From Paragorgia papillata (taxonomy: Eukaryota; Cnidaria; Anthozoa; Scleralcyonacea; Coralliidae), in contig JAWNZC010000419.1 in NCBI GenBank assembly GCA_035771165.1, positions 2,597,501 through 2,661,500 on the forward strand: a stretch of DNA of 64,000 bases, read 5' to 3'. The translations under genes and the position numbers were made by a program. This document shows positions 53,701-64,000 of the stretch, piece after piece. The notes under the pieces were generated by a model. That model was not told where the DNA came from, made no database searches, and saw only the letters and a list, made by a program, of their open reading frames with translations. Position 1 is the stretch's first letter. Each line of letters starts with the position of its first letter.

Positions 53701-54173
53701 AGATGTCAAACAACTGTCAAAAAGGGGCACGCGGTGCGGTCAACTGGAAATAGCAGTAATAAATTCCTTATTAACCTTGTTTGCTCGGTCTGTACGGGAA
53801 AGTATTTGCCCTCGGTTTTATCGCACAAACCTCGCTCCTTCATCGCTCGGTCTATATTTCAGACAAGGTAATGTTGTTTGAACTTAATGAAAACCGAGAT
53901 CAGATCTTGAACTCATGAAAGTGAAGTTTGAAGACCCCAAAACCAGAGGCTTATATATCCCAGTCCCTTCCTTATATTACTAATTTTTACTACTTAATAA
54001 TAAAAAATTTACTAATTTTGAAACAAGTGTTGTTTTTTGAGTAGTTTATATGACATTCTCTGACCTTTCTGTAAAATCTTCCCTCAATATACAGAAGATG
54101 GCATTTCAGAGACTCTAGATTTCTGAATTTCCTGGTAGAACATCTGGAGATTTTTTGCACTTTCAGTAATGTA
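53701..54173. other. spacer, no supported gene
   Basis: Two overlapping plus frames at 53671-53881 run out of the array and have no splice support. Nothing else recognised. Confidence 0.5.
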
Positions 54174-54324
54174 CCCCCCCCCCCCCCCCCCCCCCCTTTC
54201 CCCCAATAATAATCACATTTCTGGCTACAGTACAACTCTAGAAAACATATCAATGTTTAACAGTGGCAGGTCCAGTTTTTTAAAAATGGGGGTGGGGTGG
54301 GGGGTGGGGGGGGGGGGGGGGGGG
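54174..54324. repeat. poly-C and G-rich tracts
   Basis: A run of 23 C (54174-54196) and a G-rich tract of 37 bases (54288-54324) lie 90 bp apart in inverted sense. Both can pair or form G-quadruplex or i-motif structures; exact lengths in an assembly are unreliable. Confidence 0.85.
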
Positions 54325-54910
54325 AGGAGTTGGCAAACAATTTAAGAAGTTTAGCAGGTTAAAAAATATTTGATTTTCTAAGGCTCTGAAACGTTATTTT
54401 CTACATTTTGAATGCAGTTTTAGAAGAAAACACATGCTTTCAAAATAACAAAGAATTGAAGACATTTGAAATACAAATATTTTTTGTTCAAATATTTTCT
54501 CAAAGCGGAAGTTGCACCCCCGGTTTAAACAATAATACCAGATGCTGTTTGAAATAAATATAAACAGACAACGTAAATTACTTTATCTAAATTCCAAATC
54601 CACCCGAACCATAGATTTAACCTTTTAAAGCAGTTATCCACTTCTCTCATATCCGAATTTTTTGTTCGAAGTTTATATTTAGTTAAAACACATTTAAAAG
54701 CGGAATTTTTTATAAATAAAATATTCCTTACCTTTATTCTACTTTCTCTTGGGTTTTTTTGCGAAGACAACAGTCTTTGAGGTTGTGAATAAGGTGTTTC
54801 TTTTTTCGTTTTTTGCTTTTAGAGTTTTGAACTTTCGACGCCATTTTGAAAACCAAGTGGAAACTGGAAACCAGAAGAAAAGAACCACGTGATCAAAACA
54901 CGTCACGTGG

Positions 54911-55840
<930 letters not shown>

Positions 55841-55890
55841 GGTTTATCTAACCGTTATCTTTCTCAACTAACTTGCTGCTTCGTTCACAG

Positions 55891-55969
55891 CACTGCCTTC
55901 GAGACCCCGACCCCGAGGTGTGGGGATGTTTACCTGCTCGGGGAAACCTCCCCGGAGAATGAGCCCTAG
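55891..55969 (+). CDS. possible last coding exon, 25 codons
   Basis: Weak candidate. The acceptor CTGCTTCGTTCACAG has a good pyrimidine tract and is followed by one base and TAFETPTPRCGDVYLLGETS plus five more residues before TAG. The GC content is above the local average. No earlier exon was identified to the left. Alternatively this is the 5' untranslated part of the gene starting at 56209. Confidence 0.25.
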
Positions 55970-56208
55970 TTGCGAAATCCAAGAAGTTAAGAACTTTGCT
56001 TTCAAATCCCTTCAGGCTTCACTTTTATTTTTCTCCAAGAAAGTCGGAATAAAAGCGCGATCTATACACCAAGGAGAGGTCTGCATTTGCAGTCGGTGTC
56101 AGACGAACTATATCTGACTTCCAACATCGCTAAAATATGAATGGAATTGTTTTATATCGGCTGAAAATCTGAACAGACATTTACTATTTCTCGCCAAGAT
56201 CACCAAAG

Positions 56209-56283
56209 ATGACATCTTCGGCTTCTGACACTGAGGATGAATTCATTGAGATGAAGATAGACAAAGGCTCAAAGGATGCAAGC
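56209..56283 (+). CDS. candidate first coding exon of a gene running right
   Basis: ATG followed by 24 codons (MTSSASDTEDEFIEMKIDKG, then SKDAS) and a perfect donor GTAAGT. The leader is acidic and serine-rich, typical of a cytoplasmic N-terminus before a folded or membrane domain. The context is CAAAGATGA. No second coding exon is recognisable before the window end, so the product is unknown. It ends in phase 0, as does the candidate at 60533, so the two could be alternative first exons spliced to the same downstream exon. Confidence 0.5.
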
Positions 56284-57225
56284 GTAAGTCCTTCTAAATT
56301 TCTTATAATGTAAAAATCTTTTCTAGCTAGGAAGGTGTTTTAATAATACGAAGCATCGTATTTAATATGGACTTTGTCGGTCTAGTACCCTAGTAAAGGT
56401 TTTTCAAGGTTATTCAAAATTTTTTACATTTTTCTCTCGTTAATAAGTCAATAAAATAATAATAATAATCTTTATTTACGTGTCACGTAACTTTAGCATT
56501 GTTGCTAATGAGGACACAAGAAATTCTAAGAATAAATACAAAAATATTAGAAACTACTACATTGCACTTTATTAAACTATACTACAAATTATATTCATCC
56601 ACGTGCGACCCGTTCTTATATTAAAGTAATAACATGACTTGATGGAAATTAGCGATTAAATTTCCCGCAGCCGAACTTTATTTTACTAAAAAAGTAAAAA
56701 GTAAAAAAGTAAAAAGTAAAAAAGTAAAATAAAGTTCTTAAACCCAAGTTCCGTGTGGTTTAATTACTACATATATATATGTCCCACATGTGGTTGTCAC
56801 CGACAATCGCATGTGTATAATAATTGATGAAATTCATTCAGATTGTTCCAAGCTACACTGATGAGCTGTTGTACAGCGAAACACCGTGTCTGTAGATTGA
56901 ACTATATATATATATATTATATATATATATGAATTTGAAGATTTGTAATCCAGGCATAATGTAGTAAGTGTTCTCTGGATTATATTATTAAAGTTTTGAG
57001 CTTTCACTCGGTTCTTTGAGTCTTCTTCAGAAAAGTTTAATGGTGTATTAGAATGTTCGCGCTGTTCCTCACGTAATTGTATTCGACGAGAGCATCTGAT
57101 TGGTGCGATGCTCGGAATAGGTGGTGTTTGATTGGTTGTGATTCTAATACACCATTAAACTTTTCTGAAGAAGACTCGAGTTACCTACTATGTATATATA
57201 TATATATATATATAGTATAGTTTAA
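56284..57225. other. intron-like spacer with a SINE/LINE tail and short AT repeats
   Basis: AATAATAATAATCTTTATTT (56457 onward) looks like the reversed tail of a retroposon. A GTAAAAAAGTAAAA run (56690-56730) and ATAT runs (56770, 56906-56930, 57192-57213) follow. An inverted pair GACTCTTCTTCAGAAAAG (about 57020) and ACTTTTCTGAAGAAGACTCG (about 57157) marks another foldback. Confidence 0.55.
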
Positions 57226-57298
57226 GTGGGCTTACCTCAAAATGTTGAGTGTTGCAACTGTCAGTTTCATTCCATGAACAAAATCACATGTGCTCGTT

Positions 57299-57302
<4 letters not shown>

Positions 57303-57390
<88 letters not shown>
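57303..57390. repeat. (TA)n microsatellite
   Basis: About 44 TA dinucleotides with flanking imperfect TA. Can extrude as a cruciform. Confidence 0.97.
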
Positions 57391-57396
<6 letters not shown>

Positions 57397-57739
57397 TATA
57401 TAGTATATATATAATTATATATATGTATGTAATAGGTTGCATCTTACACACGCTGTGATTGGTCAATTACCGTGTTTATATCAGGGTATGCAAACACAGT
57501 TGTGATGTCATGGCAAATTTCTTAATCTTATTTCATAAAATAAATAAAAAATGGATACCCTGTGTTTATATAACTTGATGCAAACAGAGTCGATTGAGTT
57601 TGGGAGAATTCAAAAGTATACTTATATGTAAACCCTAGCTATGGCTTGGGTTCAGATAAACTATATTATGATGTTTTTAGCAGTTTTTATGAAAACAACC
57701 TTGTAATAACGATATAAAACCTTGTAATAATGGTTTTAA

Positions 57740-58096
57740 ACTTTTCATTCGCATTGGTACCATTTGGCCACACTATTAATTTTACTCTGTCTGGGGAACA
57801 CCTCCTGACATGGTGGCCGTTAAAGGGTTAATAAACTATCTCCATAACCCTTTCATTCCCATTGGTACCATTTGGCAGTTTTTTATTTTTTACTCTGTCT
57901 AACACCAGACGATTTTACTCGTCAAGGGAAGACCTCCTAGCTGACATGGTGGAAGTTAAAGGGTTCATAAACTATCTTCTTAACCCTTTCATTCCCATCG
58001 CTGCCATTTGGTACTTTTTATTTTTTACTCTGTCCAACCCCAGACGATTTTACTCGTCAAGGGAAGATCTCCTGACATGGTGGGATTTAAAGGGTT
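57740..58096. repeat. three-copy tandem repeat of about 120 bp
   Basis: Copies carry AACCCTTTCATTCCCATTGG, CCAGACGATTTTACTCGTCA and GACATGGTGG followed by AAAGGGTT. The first copy is shorter. The ends AACCCTTT and AAAGGGTT make each unit mirror-ended. Confidence 0.85.
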
Positions 58097-58985
58097 AAGT
58101 TACCCATTCCCATCTGTGGATTTGTGATGTACTGTTTAATAAACAAGCAGGAATGTTTTATCAGATTAGATATAAAGACACCAGGTGAAGCCGAGTCTTT
58201 TTATATCTGATAAAACACGAACTGCGAGTTTATTGAACGGCTTCAAAAACGAACCACTTGGTAAGTTCATTGGCATAGTAAGTTTGAATAAATAACCTTG
58301 TCTAAGACGAGAAAATCAAAGCTAAAGTTTATGTAAATCAGGAGGTAATTTATCACATATAAAGACACTGATTAAACTTTAATTTCTTTTGAATTTTCCT
58401 CATGAATTATTAATGAGTTTTTGAAGAGTACAATCGCCTGGCGTTAGGCAGAGTAGAATACATAAGACTTTCAAGAGAGGTTCGATGCCACATGGAAAAA
58501 GTTATACAATATAAAAATACAAAAGACATATACTAGAAATCTGCACAGAAGTACGGATGGTCAATAATTGAGCTAGGGGCAAACTATGTAATTAATTAAT
58601 TAATTAATTAAAGAATATTTATTAAATATAATTGAGCGAGATTGAAACGTATTGCAAATGTGACATTTTGATGTCTGTTGGCCAGGCATGCAGCAGTCAA
58701 GTGTAGGTTAATTTCTAGGAAAACTTGGTGTTAAATATTCAGAAATGTTCCATAGTTGTTAGATGACAATACCAACCCCAACATTGTTCATGTCCAGACG
58801 CGTAAATGCAAAACTACAACGTTTCAAAGTCTGATCCTTCTTTAATAGAATGATGATGATGATCAACTTTATTTAAACACACTAGTCTTTTCAACGTAAC
58901 AGCTGATTTCCAAAAGAGGTGTGCTAATATTAGAAATTACAAATTGATACTAAACAAATATTAAAATATTTCTATGCTAATAAAT
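58097..58985. other. spacer with a retroposon tail
   Basis: Contains a foldback (CAGGAATGTTTTATCAGATT against TATCTGATAAAACACGAACT, 58147-58230), an ATTA run (58592-58610) and a reversed retroposon tail at 58848-58875 (GATGATGATGATCAACTTTA). No gene seen. Confidence 0.5.
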
Positions 58986-58995
58986 TCCTATATAG

Positions 58996-59268
58996 GGCTT
59001 GGAACTCATGTGAGTAGAGTTGTAGTTGATCTCTCCTGTGCTTCGAGGGTTTTTCGCCGGGTTCTCCAGTTTTCCTCCATGTATAAAATCAACACCTAAC
59101 ATCTTAGCTGTGATCCGTGGTCTGAACTGTGTCGTATGGCGGCAGCTTGGAGCGCCTTTGATATGCCTCGACACGGCCACGTTGACCTGCGTCCTTCGCA
59201 ATTCAGCCGCTGGCTGCATGAAGTAAGGATGATTAGCCCCCCAGTCCTTTATCCTTTATAACCTATAA
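58996..59268 (+). repeat. composite SINE, copy 3, 5'-truncated
   Basis: It begins inside the body (CTTGGAACTCATGTGAGTAG) and matches 19310-19571 through CAATTCAGCCGCTGGCTGCA. The missing head is consistent with LINE-driven 5' truncation. Confidence 0.85.
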
Positions 59269-60532
59269 GTAAATAACAACTAATTTCTAAAAACAAAGCT
59301 CGAGGAAGAAAGCTTATCAGTTGCATTCATAAGACACCGAACGTCTTATCTCTTCCGGTATCTGATCCCAGAATTCCTAAAAAAAAGTTTCAGTTATAGT
59401 GTCCTAGGCCTGGGAATAAAAAACCTGGCTAGTCGAGGAACCCCTTAAATTGTAGTCACTTACTGTGTTCGAATATGCCCTGCACAAACCTTTTGTTTGC
59501 TCGAGAACAACTCGAATATGGAATGCTTTGTCTAATGATCTACAGTTTTCTCTTTCTTTTACACTCACAACTTTTAAAACGCGTTTACTTAAGTAATTAT
59601 ACTGTAATAACGCACTTATACATTCCTATGACCGTGAAGAACCTCGTTCATGGAGAATAATTTGCCCGTCGTGGAATATTGCTCGCAATGTGTCAGGATT
59701 ATTAGAATGTTGCTTCTAATCTTGATTCGCTGCATTATTTATCTAATATCTATCTATTCTATTTTGTTTTAAGTGTGTTGTGCCCGCAGTAATTGGCTTT
59801 TGCTGTTGTGGTGTCCCTGCCAAAACTGTTTTCGTTCTGTATAATTATGTTTGTAATTGTAATATGTAGCTGGCAACGCTAATAAAATAGAATAATTGAA
59901 TCGATGTACAGCCTAATAGTTTTGAAGTTTGCAGCTCAAAACTTGAACACATGACAATTTTGGCTAAAAATAGCGTGACAAATCCATGTTAAAAAACGTA
60001 CAATGGTTTTTCGGTTGCGCACAAAGAAATGAAACACTATATCTCGGATTTGAAGTATTACTTTGCATTTATTAGTTTATGCGTTTCGTGTAACGCTTTT
60101 TTACGTCTAATTGTCTGACCTGTGTATAAAAAGGAGCTGTATATTTAAGTCGATATACCAATAGCAATGAATATATATTCGACGATCGAGTTATAAATTG
60201 TTTTTGCAAGTTTTTCTCTGTGTTTGTACTTGCCTCACAAGTGTTGAATCAGGCTTAACTTTTTGCGCAATTATAAATTCGGGGTCAAAATATTTCAACG
60301 AATTTTGACAGGCCAGACAAAACACTTGACACCACAGCTCTTTACGTCACTTTGTATTTAAACAATAGTTGGACAAACAACGTACTTGTTAAAACAAGAG
60401 GTTCTTGCAGCGACGTATAACTCCGCTTACTGTATGGAAACCTTAGTGGAAAATCTCCATTAAGGCTATAATACCACTGGAGAAACGTCAGCTAGCTTTC
60501 GTTTGTGACGAGATATCAAGTTTCGGGGAAAT
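59269..60532. other. spacer; possible LINE or SINE 3' end
   Basis: 59720-59890 resembles a retroposon 3' region ending GCAACGCTAATAAAATAGAA. The remainder is AT-rich with no gene seen; the promoter of the exon at 60533 would lie in 60100-60530. Confidence 0.45.
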
Positions 60533-60625
60533 ATGGAAGTAGAAATTTCTAATCAGAAAGGCTTCGAGTTGTTTCATCTGAACAAACTGACAAGCGACGC
60601 TAATAATAATGAGATCTTACTGAAG
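60533..60625 (+). CDS. candidate first coding exon, 31 codons
   Basis: ATG at 60533 and MEVEISNQKGFELFHLNKLT, then SDANNNEILLK, ending AAG before GTAACA. Hydrophilic, no signal peptide. The sequence is unique and codon choice is even. It ends in phase 0. No downstream exon was recognised before the window end. It may be an alternative first exon of the gene that starts at 56209 or an independent gene. Confidence 0.4.
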
Positions 60626-60764
60626 GTAACATATATGAATGAATGAATGAATAACTTTATTTAAGTGTCAATGTATTTAGCTATACATTGACGAATATAC
60701 GAGTGCAGTTTAGACAAGGTCTTTTCTCATATTTGCTTTAGAAGAATGCCTCACGAGTAAAGAC

Positions 60765-61030
60765 CATACTCTATGATGGTCTGGAAACTCAGCAAAAGTC
60801 TTTGTTCTATCTTTTTGTTCACGTTTATGCAAACTTGTGTACGGTGAGGACAATTGTATTTTTGGTATAATGAAGCAGTAATCCAATAGCAGAGTTTGGG
60901 TTCAAACGCTTAACCGAGTTATTTAAAGCGAAAAACAAAAGGTTTGTGCACGGTGAACGTCTCAACATAAAATCACAGCTCATTATAAGCGCTTTGAAGT
61001 TTGCCTCTGATTTTGATTTTGATTGACTCT
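60765..61030. mobile_element. inverted-repeat element, copy 2 of the 33815 family
   Basis: It shares GATGGTCTGGAAACTCAGC, CTATCTTTTTGTTCACGTTT and CTCATTATAAGCGCTTTGAA with 33815-34129. The right end is diverged. Confidence 0.75.
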
Positions 61031-61495
61031 GGTAACGGCTAAAGGTGGTGTAAGTCGCATTTGCAAGGCGAGCTTTACTGCGAGTTAAGTCATCCTGAAG
61101 CATGTAATTGAGTGCATGACATAGGAACGTATTTTACCATATAGCTTTGAACAAATAGTCCAATACATTCGTAAGTCAATCGCCGGTTCCATCGCATACG
61201 TCAGAAGGATAGAAATCGCATGCATGCATGCATGCACGTGTAAACGAACCCTAGATTGAGTTCGTATGGGCTATTTGTGAATAAGGAGAATTTCTGAAAT
61301 ATTCTCGGCAGAGTTGGAAAAAGCTGCGGGTATGCGGGTACCACCCGGAGGAAGGTCTACTTTAGTGAGGAAGGTTTAAAGTGAAAACACGTGAAACAAC
61401 ACATTCGGTAATCTGAGAAAGTTACAATTGATCAAGCAAGGTGTCGAGAAGAAATGCCATTTGCAGCAAAACATTGGCTAACCGGCAACAATTAT

Positions 61496-63184
61496 GGGTA
61501 GGGATAAAACGCGGAAGCGGAATGGCGGAAACGGAATGGCGGAATTGGGGATAAAACGCGGAATTGGGGATAAAACGCGGAATTGGGGATAAAACGCGGA
61601 ATTGGGGATAAAACGCGGAATTGGGGATACAAGAATATAATGAAAGCACGCTGTAAAGCACAGGCAGCCCAGACTTGTACTCCGCCTTTTATAGAATGAA
61701 AATATTGCCGTATTTTCTGTCATTATATGCAGAGAGAACACCGCTCAACTACGGCCGTTCAAAGTAATGCTATTACAATGAATGAGTTGAGACTTGTAAT
61801 AGGATTACTTTGAACGGCCGTAGTTGAGCGGTGTTCTCTCGGTATATAATGACAGAAAATACGGCAATGTTTTTCAAATTATAACCAAATTCTCATTCAA
61901 ATCCTTATTCAACTGTCATATTCATTACTGTCAACACGCACAATTCTAATCTAAAGGTGGAGTACAAGTCTGGGCTGCCTGTGTGTAAAGTGTATTTACT
62001 TATCACAGTCCCATAAAATAGTATTAACAGAATGATAGTCTGATACCTTGTCTTATTAAAGAAAATCTGTTATATGTGAGTCACCATCGAGTAAAGTGCT
62101 ATTATCGACTTGTCATATGACTTCCTCTGTCAGTAAATTGTGAGTAAATATTAAACGTTAATTAATACTATGAAACGGAAAGTTAAGAGAAAAAGGCGTC
62201 CATATTGTCATTTATGGTGCTCGGTGCTATATAGTTGAATTGTAATACTTGCCAATAATGTGTAAACGCATAAGCCATTAACTTTAATCCCGATATAAGC
62301 TGCGCTATTAAGCTATTTCTATATTATACGCCACACAATCGTCGCATTTAATTCGACGTCAATGCGACTTCGTTTTATGTGACAAATTTAATTCAGGCAA
62401 ATTTAATGGTTTGCACAAACCTTATCGACGAAATTAATATGAATTATACTGGCAAACCAAACTCTCTTAAAAAACACACATGTTCCGGTGTTAGGTAAGG
62501 AATTAGCCAGTTCATCAAGGCCTTCCGGCTATGACATACGACTCTGCGATGCGCATGCTGTGCTCTGACCACTGAGCTACGGAAAGCTTGGCCACGACTT
62601 CTGTACAGGGGCGTAGGAACCGGGGGGGAAACGGGGTATGTGCCCCCCCCCAACTTTGTCATGAAGTGCCCTTTTTGCAACAGAAAAGTGCCCTTTTTAT
62701 GATAAAACTTTTTTTTTTGTTTTATGATAAAACACTCGATGAAACTGGATATACTAGGTAATTTTGGTGAAGGAAAATTTTCACATAGGCATTTCATCGA
62801 TTGGCTATTAGCAATTAAGTAGCCACTCGAATGCGAAGCTCAAATGAACTTGCGAACTTCGGAACAAACTTCTAAACATTTCCGTCAAAAGTAAACCTGA
62901 AACCGACTCATAAAGGTTCAGCGGTACCTATCCTGAATTCTAGGGAGTACCCGTGCTTTCATTATATTACCAGCGTGCTTTCATTATATTATGCTTCGCC
63001 ATTTGTAAATAAACATACAATTAAATACAAATCTGGCAGGGGATACCCCAATTCCGCGTTTTATCCCCAATTCCGCGTTTTATCCCCAATTCCGCGTTTT
63101 ATCCCCAATTCCGCGTTTTATCCCCAATTCCGCCATTCCGTTTCCGTCATTCCGCCATTCCGCTTCCGCGTTTTATCCCTACCC
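61496..63184. mobile_element. 1689-bp transposon with tandem-repeat inverted ends
   Basis: Both ends start GGGTAGGGATAAAACGCGG and continue GAAGCGGAATGGCGG, then tandem copies of the 19-bp unit GGGGATAAAACGCGGAATT (61540-61630 on the plus strand, 63045-63120 on the minus strand). A perfect 10-bp target duplication CAACAATTAT flanks the whole (61486-61495 and 63185-63194). The interior holds a nested 325-bp MITE, a decayed tRNA-like sequence (62530-62590) and a G/C-rich remnant (62605-62660). No transposase ORF is seen. The 9-11 bp duplication class suggests Mutator-like mobilisation. Confidence 0.85.
61659..61983. mobile_element. 325-bp MITE nested in the 1689-bp element
   Basis: The ends are CACAGGCAGCCCAGACTTGT and complement, flanked by TGTAAAG at 61652-61658 and 61984-61990. 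An inner palindrome contains AACACCGCTCAACTACGGCC and its mirror. No ORF. Confidence 0.85.
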
Positions 63185-63639
63185 CAACAATTATGCAGCA
63201 CTGGCAGTGACAGCAGTTACATGTGTGAGACATGTACGCTGATGTCTGCTGTGATGTCTGTATCTTCGCAGCAGTCGAGGGTAGTTGGCGGACTATCAGT
63301 CAGCAGCGGTCAGTTATTAGTAGCTATTGTAGTATGCCAAAGCTTACCTAGGAAAACCTAGAAAACCAAGGTACTGTAAAAGTTACGCAGTATTTATGAA
63401 CGTTGCAAAATACAAAATTCTCGCTATATATTTCGAGGAAGGTTATCTAAACTTAAAAACCCATCCGGAGGAAGGTTGAATACCTTGAAGGTTGGTTCTC
63501 GTGAAGGTTGGTTTTCGTGGGTTGCTGCACGAAAAACGTCGTGTATAAGATCACAAGGTATGGTACACCAGACAATTTCTCTTGCAACTTGTGTCCTAAC
63601 AACATTGCAATACAATAAATAGCTATTTACATGAAATAA

Positions 63640-63870
63640 AATTAGCGTGCTGCGTAGGCAGTGTTGAAACAACGATCGAAGTGTAGTAAGGTTAGATATA
63701 CTGCCGAAACAGAGAACGTACTAGGAGTCTAACGTTTCGAGCGAAGGCCCTTCGTCAGAGAGAAACGTTTTTCTCTGACCAAGGACCTTCGCTCGAAACG
63801 TTAGACTTCTACGTTCTCGGTTTCGGCAGTATATCTAACCTTACTATATTTCGATTACTGTTTACATGAG
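63640..63870. repeat. TAGCGTGCTGCGTAGGCAG family, near-complete palindrome
   Basis: The left half TTAGCGTGCTGCGTAGGCAG, CTGCCGAAACAGAGAACGTA and GAGCGAAGGCCCTTCGTCAG is mirrored on the right. Same family as 38993, 50228 and 51055. The last 130 bases of the window show nothing recognisable. Confidence 0.85.
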
Positions 63871-64000
63871 CCAGGCTAGCCCAGTTAACCATGCTGACTC
63901 GTTTAAGTAGGATCGTACTGTGGTTCCGAACGTCACATAAACTAAATGTGCAAACAAGAATTGGTTTAGTTTAGATGTAAACAAATCCTGACCTAACGAT

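Overview
The window looks like animal nuclear DNA from a non-bilaterian, most probably an anthozoan cnidarian (coral, sea anemone or octocoral). I base this on three things. There are small spliced genes separated by long AT-rich spacers. One gene is a clear TspanC8-type tetraspanin. The dispersed foldback elements and SINE bodies match families I associate with coral and anemone genomes; this last point is memory of families, not a search. Nothing prokaryotic is present, and most long open frames are translations of microsatellites.

Layout, left to right. 0-5 kb: a truncated foldback element, one long minus-strand ORF of 375 codons with no family I recognise (690-1817), a 67-bp minisatellite carrying an inserted MITE, and a TTTG/TCTG tract. 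5-10 kb: foldback elements, then the last three exons of a leucine-rich-repeat gene on the plus strand (7042-9711). Its introns hold a large GGAA tract and an array of a 12-bp unit built around CGTCA. 10-13.5 kb: several foldback transposons. 13.9-22.0 kb: a complete eight-exon tetraspanin gene on the minus strand, 282 residues, with about 4 kb of simple repeats in its introns. 22.5-26.4 kb: a pentamer satellite, foldback elements, and a LINE remnant interrupted by an hAT-like insertion. 26.8-28.4 kb: an intact single-exon minus-strand gene for a secreted or GPI-anchored protein with more than 80 cysteines. 28.4-41.7 kb: repeats only, including a tandem array of a tRNA-like 59-bp unit and a dispersed 120-bp family. 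42-47 kb: lower-repeat DNA with weak minus-strand exon candidates. 47.7-53.7 kb: two tandem arrays that appear to be the head and body of one tRNA-derived SINE, plus a composite tRNA/5S SINE with an empty-site paralogue beside it. 54-64 kb: tetranucleotide tracts, two good candidates for first coding exons on the plus strand (56209 and 60533), and a 1.69-kb transposon whose inverted ends are tandem 19-bp repeats.

The genes share no visible pathway. The tetraspanin and the cysteine-rich protein are both predicted at the cell surface; the LRR gene could be the C-terminal part of an NLR-like or other intracellular LRR protein. I found no CRISPR array, rRNA operon or intact transposase. The most unusual items are the 1.69-kb element with repeat-array ends, the two tRNA-derived tandem arrays, the cysteine-rich surface protein, and a tetraspanin with no cysteine outside its large extracellular loop. 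Exon boundaries were set by eye from splice consensus and reading phase.
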